Assembly (NCBI RefSeq): GCF_900156605.1
Contig: NZ_FTOA01000005.1
Span: 410,984-474,983 of the forward strand
Length of the DNA: 64,000 nucleotides
Source: Insolitispirillum peregrinum
GTDB taxonomy: Bacteria > Pseudomonadota > Alphaproteobacteria > Rhodospirillales > Rhodospirillaceae
Direction: 5' to 3'
This document shows positions 48,383 to 56,944 of this stretch, in pieces. Every line of letters starts with the position of its first letter. Position 1 is the first letter of the stretch. The notes beneath the pieces are model-generated. The model saw only the letters and a list, made by a program, of their open reading frames with translations, made no database searches and was not told where the DNA came from. Made by a program: the position numbers and the translations under genes.

Positions 48383-48766
48383 ATGTCTGACCTCAAGATC
48401 ATCAGCACTGACAAAGCCCCCGCCGCCATCGGTCCCTATTCGCAGGCGATGGCCTTGGGCAATCTGGTGTTTACCTCTGGCCAGATCCCTCTGAAGGCAG
48501 ACGGCACCCTCGTTGACGGCGGTGTCGAAGAGCAGACCAATCAGGTGCTTGCCAACCTGAAGGCGGTGCTGGAAGAGGCTGGTGCCAGCCTGTCGTCGGT
48601 GATCAAGACCACCGTCTTTGTGCAAGACCTTGCCCATTTTGGGACCATCAACGCCCTGTATGAAGCGGCGTTCGGGACCCATAAGCCGGCGCGTTCCACC
48701 GTGCAGGTCGCCCGCCTGCCGCGTGACGTGCTGGTGGAAATCGAGGCGATTGCCGTTATCGGCTGA
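48383..48766 (+). CDS. ridA: RidA family reactive intermediate deaminase
   Basis: Hydrolyses enamine/imine intermediates to keto acids and ammonia. 127 residues. The trimeric RidA/YjgF fold shows IGPYSQAM, FTSGQIPL, and the substrate arginine in PARSTVQVARLPRDVLVEIEAIA. It follows dadA, whose product from D-alanine is an imine, so it may finish the conversion to pyruvate. A terminator follows. Confidence 0.95.
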   Translation: MSDLKIISTDKAPAAIGPYSQAMALGNLVFTSGQIPLKADGTLVDGGVEEQTNQVLANLKAVLEEAGASLSSVIKTTVFVQDLAHFGTINALYEAAFGTHKPARSTVQVARLPRDVLVEIEAIAVIG

Positions 48767-48784
48767 TCGCAGCGGTTCCACCGC

Positions 48785-48815
48785 CCCGTCAGATCCTGGT
48801 CCCTCTGACGGGTTT
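48785..48815 (+). terminator. Terminator after ridA
   Basis: CCCGTCAG (48785-48792) pairs with CTGACGGG (48805-48812), followed by TTTC. Confidence 0.7.
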
Positions 48816-48888
48816 CACCGAAGCCTACCCTACCACGCAACTATAGCCCTCGCCCCGGCCTGCCGGAGCGGGGGCTATAGCCGTCTGG

Positions 48889-49098
48889 AGCATTGTGCGA
48901 AAAGTGGGAACCGGTTTTCGCAACAACAATGCGGCATGGAAAAACCTGCATTGTGCGAAAAGTGGGAACCGGTTTTCGCAACAACAATGCGGCATGGAAA
49001 AACCTGCATTGTGCGAAAAGTGGGAACCGGTTTTCGCAACGACAATGCGGCATGGAAAAACCTGCATTGTGCGAAAAGTGGGAACCGGTTTTTGCAAC
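48889..49098. repeat. Tandem array of a 58-base hairpin repeat (3 full units and one partial)
   Basis: Units start at 48891, 48949, 49007 and 49065 and are almost identical. Each has outer arms GCATTGT/ACAATGC (complete from the second unit on) and inner arms GCGAAAA/TTTTCGC around the core GTGGGAACCGG. A separate GC-rich inverted repeat (CTATAGCCC/GGGCTATAG) lies just before, at 48841-48880. The whole gap 48767-49372 holds no gene. Confidence 0.9.
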
Positions 49099-49104
49099 AA
49101 CATA

Positions 49105-49237
49105 GAAAACAGTATCATGGAGGGCTGCTCCAAACCTCGCTGGGGCCAGTCGGCCCCATACCTCATTGATTTGATATTCAAAGAAAAAATGGGGGTTCGG
49201 GGGCATCACCTCCGAACTGGTATGGGCGGTAGCCCAT
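49105..49237 (+). repeat. Dispersed intergenic element, copy B
   Basis: Same block order as copy A: ACAG-ATCATGGAG, CTGCTCCA, ACCTCGC, a GGGGCC/GGCCCC hairpin, ATTGATTTGATATT, AAAGAAA and AATGGGGGTT. It starts directly after the tandem array. Confidence 0.8.
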
Positions 49238-49306
49238 CCTCCTGCGCTGACTGTCGTGTACTGTGGCGTCAGATGTAACACACGCTGGTCTGGGTGGGAT
49301 TTGGCC

Positions 49307-49344
49307 AAAAAACAACGCCGGACAGGGCGGTCCCATCCGGCGTT
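49307..49344 (-). terminator. Terminator after fpr
   Basis: On the minus strand AACGCCGGA and TCCGGCGTT pair perfectly over 9 bases and are followed by GTTGTTTTTT. Confidence 0.85.
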
Positions 49345-49372
49345 ATCGTCTTTTTCCCGGCAAAGGGAAGCC

Positions 49373-50149
49373 TTATTTGGCCTCGGCAAAGGCTTTTTCG
49401 ATCACGAAGTGGCCCGGCTTGTTGCCTGCGCCTTCGTCAAAGCCGATGCTTTCCAGATAGTTCGACAGCTCGACCAGCATCGACGGGTTGCCGCAGATCA
49501 TCACGCGGTCCACCGCCGGGTCGAACGGCTTTTCGCCCAGATCCTCGAACAGCTTGCCGGTGTAGATCAGGCTGGTGATGCGGCCCTGACGTTCATGCTG
49601 CTCGCGGGTGACCGAGCAGTAGTAGGTCAGCTTCTTGGCAATCACATCACCAAAGAACTCGTTCTGCGGCAGATCGCGTTCGATCAGCTCGCGGTACACC
49701 AGTTCGTTGGTGGTGCGGCAGGTGTGGGTCAGGATCACCCGGTCAAACAGTTCATAGACTTCCGGGTCCTTGATGATGCTGAGGAACGGAGCCAGACCGG
49801 TGCCGGTGGAAATCAGGTACAGGTTCTTGCCGGGCAGCAGGTTGGCGGTCACCAGCGTCCCGGTCACCTTACGGTTGACCAGCACGGTGTCACCGACCTG
49901 AACGTGCTGCAGGCGCGAGGTCAGCGGACCGTTCGGCACCTTGATCGACAGGAATTCGAGGTGTTCTTCATAGTTGGCGCTGACCACCGAATAGGCGCGC
50001 ATCAGCGGCTTGCCATCAACCCGCAGGCCGATCATGGCAAATTGACCATTCTCAAAGCGGAAACCCGGATCACGGGTTAGCTTGATGGTGAACAGGGAGT
50101 CGGTCCAGTGGTGAACTTCAGTGACCGTGGCTTCGATGATATTGGACAT
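49373..50149 (-). CDS. fpr: Ferredoxin--NADP reductase
   Basis: FAD enzyme moving electrons between NADPH and ferredoxin or flavodoxin. 258 residues, matching bacterial Fpr. RAYSVVSANYEEHLEFLSIKV is the FAD-binding region, STGTGLAPFLSIIKDP and VMICGNPSML bind the nicotinamide dinucleotide, and the C-terminus ends VIEKAFAEAK, as in the bacterial subclass without a terminal tyrosine. The ATG has GGAAGG just upstream. It is transcribed divergently from the histidine kinase gene. Confidence 0.95.
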   Translation of the reverse strand: MSNIIEATVTEVHHWTDSLFTIKLTRDPGFRFENGQFAMIGLRVDGKPLMRAYSVVSANYEEHLEFLSIKVPNGPLTSRLQHVQVGDTVLVNRKVTGTLVTANLLPGKNLYLISTGTGLAPFLSIIKDPEVYELFDRVILTHTCRTTNELVYRELIERDLPQNEFFGDVIAKKLTYYCSVTREQHERQGRITSLIYTGKLFEDLGEKPFDPAVDRVMICGNPSMLVELSNYLESIGFDEGAGNKPGHFVIEKAFAEAK

Positions 50150-50507
50150 GGGCCTTCCGGGGGAACTGTAGTGACAACGAAATGCGCCTGACCAGATTGC
50201 TGCCCTGACCGCATGGGGAAACGCCTGGCGAAAGACCCCACAACCGCACCTGCGAACGCTAAGATAGCTTCATAAGGCCGGACGGAAAAAAAGCAAGCAC
50301 CCTGTGCGCCGTGGCGGCGAATATCTGCCATGTTGCTGTAAAATGCAACATAATTACGTAAAAATATGGTGATTATTTTTGCAGGGGAAAATCACCCCTT
50401 CCATGGCGTCCGCTACCGCGATGCAGGCCATCGGGGGAATGATTCTGCTGTCTTTTTTCTGCCAGCCCGTCATGCTGGGCGACAGAGTCAACAAGGGCTG
50501 CTGATGG
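50150..50507. other. Divergent intergenic region with two inverted repeats
   Basis: 358 bases between fpr and the kinase gene. ATGTTGC (50330-50336) and GCAACAT (50345-50351) are perfect arms with an 8-base spacer; GGTGATT (50368-50374) and AATCACC (50390-50396) are perfect arms with a 15-base spacer. The DNA around them is AT-rich, so promoters for one or both genes probably lie here. No gene is seen. Confidence 0.5.
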
Positions 50508-53351
50508 ATGTTTCGCTCCAGGCTGTTTTTGCGCACCTTTTCGGCGTTGGTGGCAGGCATCATTTCGATGGCGGCGGCGATCTATCTGTTTTCGGTGCCA
50601 CTGATTCAGGAAACGGCCTATGACATTGAACTGAATGCCAGTCAGACCATCCTCGATAACGTGTTCGAGATGGCGAGCAAGATTCAGTTCAACCTCGAAG
50701 CCCACCGGGCGCTGGCGCTGGAAGGCCACAAGCGGCAACTGAAGAACATCGTCTCGATGGCCACCGGCTATGTGGCGTTCAATGACAACCGCGCCAAAAA
50801 CGGCGAAATTTCCTACGCCGAAGCACGCCGCCTGATGCTGGAGGGCTTGCGGACCTTCACCTATGGCAACAACGACTATGTGTGGGTGATGGACTACAAG
50901 GCCCGGCTGCTGTCGCACCCGGACCCGCAGTTTCAGGATGTTGACGGCACAAAGATCACCGACAGCCAGGGCAAAACGTTCCTGCCCGAAATCGTTGCCA
51001 TCGCCCAGCGGGACGGCGAGGGCTATTACACCTACCCGTGGAGCCGTCTGGGCCGCAAGACCCCCAGCCAAAAGCTGTCCTATTTCCGCAATCTGCCCGA
51101 CTACGGCCTGATTATCGGCAGCGGTGTCTATCTGGATGACGTCGAAGAAGAAGTGGCGCAGCGCAAGGCGGCGGCCATCGAAGACTTGCGGCAGGCGTTG
51201 CGCAACATCCGCATCGCCCGCACCGGCTATATCTATATTTTTGACGCCTCGGACCACATGCTGATCCACCCGAGCGCCAATCTGGAAAACACCCTGTTCG
51301 GCAGCTTGCCCAACCCGGTTTCCGGCCAGTCGATCGCCAAGGAACTGCGCGAGGCCGCCGCCAGCAATAAGCCATTGTATTACAAATGGGACAAGCCGAC
51401 CGATCAGGGCAACTACGTCTATGAAAAACTGTCGTGGGTGCGGCATTTCGAGGGCTTTGACTGGTACATTGCCTCGTCGGTCTATACCGAAGAATTGCGG
51501 CGCAGTTCGGACATTCTGGGTGATCGCATCCTGAAAATCTCCATCGCCGTCCTGTTGCTGGCCAGCCTGTCCGGCTATTGGGCGGTGCGCACGCTGGTGA
51601 GGCCGCTGAATCAGTTGGCCGCTACGGCAATGCGTGTACGTTCGGGCGATCTGTCGGCGACCAGTGGCATTCGGCGGGATGATGAAATCGGGGTGCTGGC
51701 AGTGGCGTTTGACGGCATGATCGGACGATTGCGGGCCAGTATCACCGTGCTGGACAGCCATGTCCGGTCGCGGACGGTCGAGCTGGAGAGCGCACAGGCG
51801 GCCCTGACCGAAATCGAAGCCCGTCAGCGCCTGATCCTGAATGCCATTCCGGCGGCCATTGCCTACATCGACCAGCAGCAACTGGTGCGCTTTGCCAATG
51901 CCCGCTGGATACAGCTGGTGCGGGGAACCCACAGCGATCCGAACGGTGTGCTGGGGTTGCCGTTGGCCGATTGCATGGGGCGCAGTGCCTATGCGGTGGT
52001 CGGACCGCAGGTGGAAAAGACGCTGGCCGGGCATCAGACGACTTTTGAATATGCCTATGTATCACCCGCAGGCACCCCGACGGTGATCAAGACCACCCTG
52101 ATCCCGGAATTCGGTCCCGATGGCGAGGCGGTAGCCCTGTTCGTCCTGTCGCTGGACATCACCGACGAAAAGGAAACCGAGCGCCATTTGCTGGAGGCTC
52201 AACGCCTGAAAGCGGTCGGGCAGTTGTCTGGTGGACTGGCACATGATTTTAACAACTTGCTGTCAATCGTGATCGGCAACCTGTCGGCAGCCCGCGACAA
52301 GTTCATCACCGTGGAAGGACTGGCTCCCTACCTCGAGCCATCCTTGCGGGCGGCCTATCGCGGGGCGGACATAACCAACCGGCTGTTGGCCTTTGCCCGC
52401 CAGCAACCGCTGGCGCCGTCGGCGGTTGATGTCTGCGCTTTGGTCCGCGAGGCCGAATTGTTGTTGCGTCGCTCGATGCCGCCGGGGATCACCATTGATG
52501 TCGGCAGCGATGAATGCGCCTGTCATGCCTTTGTTGATCAGGGGCAATTGACCAACGCAGTGGTCAATCTGGCTTTTAACGCCCGTGATGCCATGCCAAA
52601 GGGCGGCACGCTGTCGATCAGTGTGCAGGCGCGCCATTATCAAAAGGCCATGCCCTTTGACGAGCCGGTGCCGCCGGGGCTGTATGCCGAAATCCGCATT
52701 GCCGATACCGGGCAGGGCTTTGCCCCCGAGGTGCTGGCGCGGGCCTTCGAGCCGTTTTTCACCACCAAGGCGCAAGGCTCCGGGCTGGGGCTGAGCATGG
52801 TCTATGGTTTTGTGAAGCAGTCGCGTGGTTTCATCCGCATTGCCAGCCAGCCCGAGCAGGGAACCACCATCACCATCCTGCTCCCGGCGGCTGAAAAGGT
52901 GGAGGAGGCTGCTACGGCAGCCTTACCCGCGCCCGACACAATCCAGTGGCAGGGCGAGCTGGTGTTGCTGGTCGAGGACAATGAAGACGTTCGTCACATG
53001 ATTCGCGGGCAGTTGACTGATCACGGGCTGGCGGTGCTGGAAGCCTCCAGTGGTGATGAAGCCGCCGAGCTGCTGGAAGCGGTTCCCGATATTGCGCTGG
53101 TGGTGTCTGACGTGCTGATGCCCGGCAACCTCAGCGGGATTGATCTGGCGCGGCGGGTTCGTCGCTATCATCCGGCGGTGGGCATTGTCCTGCTGAGCGG
53201 CTTTGCGCTGGAGGCCGGGGAGTGGCCCCGTGAACTGGCCGATGTGCCGCTGTTGCGCAAGCCGTGGCAGCCGCAACAGTTGTTGCAAGCGCTGGCCGGA
53301 ACCCGCCGCGACGGTGGTGAACCACCGCCGGTATTGTCAGATCAAATATAA
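50508..53351 (+). CDS. dCache sensor hybrid histidine kinase
   Basis: 947-residue membrane kinase. TM1 about 8-30; a large periplasmic dCache_2-like sensor about 40-340 with repeated GNNDYVWVMD and RTGYIYIFD segments; TM2 about 345-365; HAMP about 365-415; PAS about 435-555. The HisKA motif LAHDFNNLLS has the phosphohistidine near residue 578. The ATPase has N, G1 and G2 boxes (NLAFNARDAMP, DTGQGF, GSGLGLSMV). A receiver domain (about 817-930) has its phospho-Asp in SDVLMP. Such Cache domains often bind small organic acids. An OmpR-type regulator gene follows after 90 bases, a likely partner. Confidence 0.93.
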   Translation: MFRSRLFLRTFSALVAGIISMAAAIYLFSVPLIQETAYDIELNASQTILDNVFEMASKIQFNLEAHRALALEGHKRQLKNIVSMATGYVAFNDNRAKNGEISYAEARRLMLEGLRTFTYGNNDYVWVMDYKARLLSHPDPQFQDVDGTKITDSQGKTFLPEIVAIAQRDGEGYYTYPWSRLGRKTPSQKLSYFRNLPDYGLIIGSGVYLDDVEEEVAQRKAAAIEDLRQALRNIRIARTGYIYIFDASDHMLIHPSANLENTLFGSLPNPVSGQSIAKELREAAASNKPLYYKWDKPTDQGNYVYEKLSWVRHFEGFDWYIASSVYTEELRRSSDILGDRILKISIAVLLLASLSGYWAVRTLVRPLNQLAATAMRVRSGDLSATSGIRRDDEIGVLAVAFDGMIGRLRASITVLDSHVRSRTVELESAQAALTEIEARQRLILNAIPAAIAYIDQQQLVRFANARWIQLVRGTHSDPNGVLGLPLADCMGRSAYAVVGPQVEKTLAGHQTTFEYAYVSPAGTPTVIKTTLIPEFGPDGEAVALFVLSLDITDEKETERHLLEAQRLKAVGQLSGGLAHDFNNLLSIVIGNLSAARDKFITVEGLAPYLEPSLRAAYRGADITNRLLAFARQQPLAPSAVDVCALVREAELLLRRSMPPGITIDVGSDECACHAFVDQGQLTNAVVNLAFNARDAMPKGGTLSISVQARHYQKAMPFDEPVPPGLYAEIRIADTGQGFAPEVLARAFEPFFTTKAQGSGLGLSMVYGFVKQSRGFIRIASQPEQGTTITILLPAAEKVEEAATAALPAPDTIQWQGELVLLVEDNEDVRHMIRGQLTDHGLAVLEASSGDEAAELLEAVPDIALVVSDVLMPGNLSGIDLARRVRRYHPAVGIVLLSGFALEAGEWPRELADVPLLRKPWQPQQLLQALAGTRRDGGEPPPVLSDQI

Positions 53352-53441
53352 GCCATCACTTGAACAACTGGCCGCCGGGTCGCACAATGGCCCGATCAAC
53401 CCGCCCGGATGAGGTGGGAAATACGGCAAGGGAGGGCGAGT

Positions 53442-54197
53442 TTGCTCAGGGACAAGCGCATCTATGTGGTGGAGGATCAGCCAGACCTGCGAACGCTGCT
53501 CGCGTCTGTGCTGACGGAATACGGCTATCAGGTCACCGGCTATGCGACCGGGCGCGAGGCGCTGGCCGCGATTGCCTCCGCGCCGCCTGATTTGTGTCTG
53601 GTCGATCTGGGCCTGCCGGATATGGATGGCATGGCGGTCATCCGCCGCCTGCACGACGACCGCCCGTTTGGCCTGATCATCCTGACCGGGCGCGGGGGAG
53701 TTTCTGACCGGGTGCTGGGGCTGGAGCTGGGGGCTGATGATTATATCGTCAAGCCGTTCGAGCCGCGCGAACTGGTCGCCCGCGTCAGCAGTGTGTTGCG
53801 GCGAACCGAGCAGCTGGCGGCGCTGAGCGCCCTGTCGGTGACACAGGCGCAGGATGCCGAACTGGCGCCGACGGCCCGCTTTGCCGACTGGTGCTATGAC
53901 AGTGGCAGCCTGACGCTGATCCGGGGCGATGGGGCGCAGGAACGCCTCAGCCGGGCCGAGGCCGACATGCTGGCGACCTTCCTGCGCTCCCCCAAACGGG
54001 TGCTGTCGCGGGAACAGTTACAGGGTGATTGTCCGGACAGTGACGATATCGCCTTTGACCGCGCCATTGATGTGCGGGTTTCCCGCCTGCGTAAAAAGCT
54101 GGGCGATGACCCGCGCAGCCCGCGCCTGATCAAGACCGTCTATGGGGCAGGGTACCTGTTTGCCAGTGATATTGCCTGGAGCGGGCGGCGTTCATGA
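53442..54197 (+). CDS. OmpR/PhoB-family response regulator
   Basis: 251 residues: receiver domain starting DKRIYVVEDQPDLRTLL with phospho-Asp in CLVDLGLPDMDG and lysine in DYIVKPFEPREL, then a winged-helix domain with DVRVSRLRKKLGDDPRSPRLIKTVYGAGYLF. TTG 53442 is the best start because GGAGG lies 6 bases upstream; ATG 53409 in the same frame lacks one. The linker (about 125-155) is longer than usual. It probably receives phosphate from the kinase upstream, though that kinase ends in its own receiver. Confidence 0.92.
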   Translation: MLRDKRIYVVEDQPDLRTLLASVLTEYGYQVTGYATGREALAAIASAPPDLCLVDLGLPDMDGMAVIRRLHDDRPFGLIILTGRGGVSDRVLGLELGADDYIVKPFEPRELVARVSSVLRRTEQLAALSALSVTQAQDAELAPTARFADWCYDSGSLTLIRGDGAQERLSRAEADMLATFLRSPKRVLSREQLQGDCPDSDDIAFDRAIDVRVSRLRKKLGDDPRSPRLIKTVYGAGYLFASDIAWSGRRS

Positions 54198-54212
54198 AGA
54201 GCAGTGCGCCCA

Positions 54213-54305
54213 AGTCCCCATTTTTCTTTGTTGCTCAATAGAATGGGGCCTGGGGCCTCCCGGCCCCAGCGAGGTGTGGAGCCGCGCTCCACAATCCTGT
54301 TTCCT
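54213..54305 (-). repeat. Dispersed intergenic element, copy C (inverted)
   Basis: On the minus strand the blocks ACAGGAT-TGGAGCGC, GGCTCCA, ACCTCGCTGGGGCC, GGCCCC and AAAGAAAAATGGGG follow in the order of copies A and B. It starts 16 bases after the response regulator stop. No tandem hairpin array is beside it. Confidence 0.75.
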
Positions 54306-54348
54306 TTGTATCCTGCCTCACCCCCCCCTGTTACAATTGGTTACAGTG

Positions 54349-54364
54349 TGCAGAAACTTCTGCA
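54349..54364. promoter_or_regulatory. Operator-like palindrome TGCAGAA-AC-TTCTGCA
   Basis: Perfect 7-base arms around a 2-base centre, 79 bases before the acyl-CoA ligase start, next to two GTTACA copies. It looks like a binding site for a dimeric regulator of the carboxylic acid operon. Confidence 0.45.
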
Positions 54365-54442
54365 AAAGTCCTGCGCTACAGTGCTTTCCAAGCCACCGCA
54401 CACGGCACAAGCCGGGCGGACAGAGATTTGGGAGACGCCTGT

Positions 54443-56113
54443 ATGCCATCCGCCCCTGATGACCGTGATCTCACCGTGTCGGTTTACGACCGGGACCTTG
54501 GCAAGAACGAAGCCAACTATGTCGCCCTGTCGCCGCTGACCTTTCTGGAGCGGTCGGCCAGTGTGTACCCGGATCGGGTGGCGCTGATCCATGGCGCAGT
54601 CCGCCGGACGTGGCGCGAGACCTATCAGCGGTGCCAGCACCTGGCCGCCGGGCTGGTGGCGCAGGGGATCGGGCCAGATGAAACGGTGGCCGTGCTGGCG
54701 GCCAACACACCGGAACTGTTCGAGGCCCATTTCGGGGTGCCGATGGCCGGTGCGGTGCTGAATGCCATTAACACCCGCCTCGACGGTGAAGCGATTGCCT
54801 TTATCCTGAACCACGCCGAAGCGCGTATCCTGCTGGTGGACCGCGAATTTTCAGCGGTGGCCGAGCAGGCGCTGGAACTGGTCGAGCGTGACATGCTGGT
54901 GGTCGATATTGACGACCCCTCCTTTGACGGCGGCCATCGTATCGGCTCGATGACCTACGAAGAGCTGTTGACCCGTGGCGCGGCGGATTTCCGCTGGCAG
55001 GCTCCGGCAGACGAGTGGAAAGCCATTGCGCTGAACTATACCTCGGGCACCACCGGTAACCCCAAGGGGGTGGTGTACCATCATCGCGGCGCCTATCTGA
55101 ACGCGGTATCGAACGCCCTGTCGTGGCATTTGCCGGACGGAGCGATCTATCTGTGGACGCTGCCGATGTTCCACTGCAATGGCTGGTGCTTCCCGTGGAC
55201 GATGGCGGTGGTGGCGGGGACGTCGGTCTGCCTGCGTCATGTGCGGGTCGAGCCGATCCTGAACGCCATCCGCGACGAGAGCGTCGGCTATTTCTGCGGT
55301 GCGCCGATCGTGCTGAACATGCTGAACAACGCCCCGGATGCCCTGAAGGCCGGGATTTCGCATCCGGTAAAGGTGATGACTGCCGGGGCGGCACCTCCGG
55401 CGGCGGTGATTGCCGGCATGGAGCGGATGAATTTTGAAGTCACCCATGTTTATGGCCTGACCGAAGTCTATGGCCCGGTGACGGTCTGCGTCTGGCGCGA
55501 CGAGTGGAACGACAAGTCGCTGGACGAAAAGGCGCAGTTGAAAGCCCGTCAGGGCGTGCGCGGTCCGATGCTGGAAGCGGTGATGGTGGCCGATCCCCAG
55601 ACCTTGCAGCCGGTGCCGCAGGATGGCCAGACGATGGGCGAAATCTTCATGCGCGGCAACAACGTCATGAAGGGCTACCTCAAGAACCCCAAGGCCACCG
55701 CCGAAGCCTTTGAGGGCGGCTGGTTCCATACCGGCGACCTCGCGTGCTGGCACCCCGACGGCTATGTCGAAATCAAGGATCGCTCCAAGGACATCATCAT
55801 CTCGGGCGGGGAAAACATCTCGTCAATCGAGGTCGAAGACATCCTCTATCGTCACCCGGCGGTGCTGGAAGCCGCCGTGGTTGCCCGCCCTGACGACAAG
55901 TGGGGCGAAACACCCTGCGCCTTTGTTACCCTGAAAGAGGGTGTCAGCGATGTGGACGAAGCCGCCATCATCGCCTGGTGCCGGGCGCATATGGCACACT
56001 TCAAGACACCCCGGACGGTGATCTTCGGGCCGTTGCCCAAAACCTCAACCGGCAAGATCCAGAAATACGTCCTGCGCAGCAAGGCGCGGCAGGACGATCT
56101 GACCGAAGCCTGA
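54443..56113 (+). CDS. Acyl-CoA synthetase (AMP-forming)
   Basis: Activates a carboxylic acid to its CoA thioester with ATP. 556 residues of the ANL superfamily: the P-loop YTSGTTGNPKGVVYHHRG, VYGLTEVYGPVT, GWFHTGDLACWHPDGYVEIKDRSKDIIISGGENIS and the C-terminal lysine in PKTSTGKIQKYVLR are all present. By eye it is closest to the clade that includes DmdB-type and medium-chain acyl-CoA ligases; the substrate is unknown. ATG 54443 has GGGAG 8 bases upstream; TTG 54428 is an alternative. It heads the transporter and beta-oxidation cluster. Confidence 0.93.
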   Translation: MPSAPDDRDLTVSVYDRDLGKNEANYVALSPLTFLERSASVYPDRVALIHGAVRRTWRETYQRCQHLAAGLVAQGIGPDETVAVLAANTPELFEAHFGVPMAGAVLNAINTRLDGEAIAFILNHAEARILLVDREFSAVAEQALELVERDMLVVDIDDPSFDGGHRIGSMTYEELLTRGAADFRWQAPADEWKAIALNYTSGTTGNPKGVVYHHRGAYLNAVSNALSWHLPDGAIYLWTLPMFHCNGWCFPWTMAVVAGTSVCLRHVRVEPILNAIRDESVGYFCGAPIVLNMLNNAPDALKAGISHPVKVMTAGAAPPAAVIAGMERMNFEVTHVYGLTEVYGPVTVCVWRDEWNDKSLDEKAQLKARQGVRGPMLEAVMVADPQTLQPVPQDGQTMGEIFMRGNNVMKGYLKNPKATAEAFEGGWFHTGDLACWHPDGYVEIKDRSKDIIISGGENISSIEVEDILYRHPAVLEAAVVARPDDKWGETPCAFVTLKEGVSDVDEAAIIAWCRAHMAHFKTPRTVIFGPLPKTSTGKIQKYVLRSKARQDDLTEA

Positions 56114-56188
56114 TCACTGCACAAGGGTCAGCATAAGACCCGCAGTCCTGCGTTCCATCCTATAAAAACACCTCACAGGGAGGTCCAG

Positions 56189-56944
56189 ATGTCCGAGCAC
56201 ATTCTGGAAACGCAAAATCTCACCAAGGAGTTCAAGGGATTTGTTGCGGTCAGCAACGTGAACCTGTCGGTCAAGACCGGCCACATTCACGCCCTGATCG
56301 GCCCCAACGGGGCAGGCAAGTCCACCGTGTTCAATCTGGTGACCCGTTTCCTGACCGCAACCACCGGCAAGATCCTGTTCGAGGGTCGCGACATCACCAC
56401 CACCAAACCGGCGGACATTGCCCGCCTGGGCATGGTGCGGTCGTTCCAGATTTCGGCGGTTTTCCCGCACATGAGCGTGCGTGAGAACGTGCGGGTGGCC
56501 CTGCAGCGGGCGACCGGTTCGGCCTATCACTTCTGGAAAAGCGCGACCAGCCTGAACGAGCTGAACGCGCGGGCCGACGACCTGCTGGAACAGGTCGGCC
56601 TGCTCAGTCACGCCGACGCGCTGACCGTCGAGCTGCCCTATGGCCGCAAGCGGGCGCTGGAGCTGGCGACCACTCTGGCCCTTGATCCGCGCCTGATGCT
56701 GCTCGACGAGCCAACGCAGGGCATGGGGCACGAGGACGTTGGCCGGATCACCGATCTGATCCGCAAGGTATCGGCCAACCGCACCATCCTGATGGTGGAA
56801 CACAATCTCAGCGTGGTGTCGCGGCTGTGTGACCGGATCACCGTTCTCCAACGCGGCGCGGTGTTGACCGAGGGCAATTACGAGCAGGTTTCTGCTGATC
56901 CGCAGGTGCGGGCGGCCTATCTGGGAGGAAGCCATGCAGCCTGA
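56189..56944 (+). CDS. LivG-type ABC transporter ATP-binding protein
   Basis: 251-residue ATPase of a second HAAT-type importer. Walker A GPNGAGKST near residues 38-46, the LivG-type signature LPYGRKRALELATTLAL and Walker B LMLLDEPTQGMGHED are present. GGGAGG precedes the ATG. It overlaps the next ATPase gene by 11 bases. Placement between an acyl-CoA ligase and CoA dehydrogenases suggests the cargo is a carboxylic acid, not necessarily a branched-chain amino acid. Confidence 0.92.
   Translation: MSEHILETQNLTKEFKGFVAVSNVNLSVKTGHIHALIGPNGAGKSTVFNLVTRFLTATTGKILFEGRDITTTKPADIARLGMVRSFQISAVFPHMSVRENVRVALQRATGSAYHFWKSATSLNELNARADDLLEQVGLLSHADALTVELPYGRKRALELATTLALDPRLMLLDEPTQGMGHEDVGRITDLIRKVSANRTILMVEHNLSVVSRLCDRITVLQRGAVLTEGNYEQVSADPQVRAAYLGGSHAA

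Noticed and set aside
48889..49098. Regular repeat array resembling CRISPR
   Set aside because: The whole 58-base period is repeated, with no variable spacers and no cas genes nearby; it is a tandem hairpin repeat.
48618..49389. Open frames on both strands across the repeat array
   Set aside because: They are products of the in-phase tandem repeat and contain the repeated peptide; there is no ribosome binding site or family resemblance.
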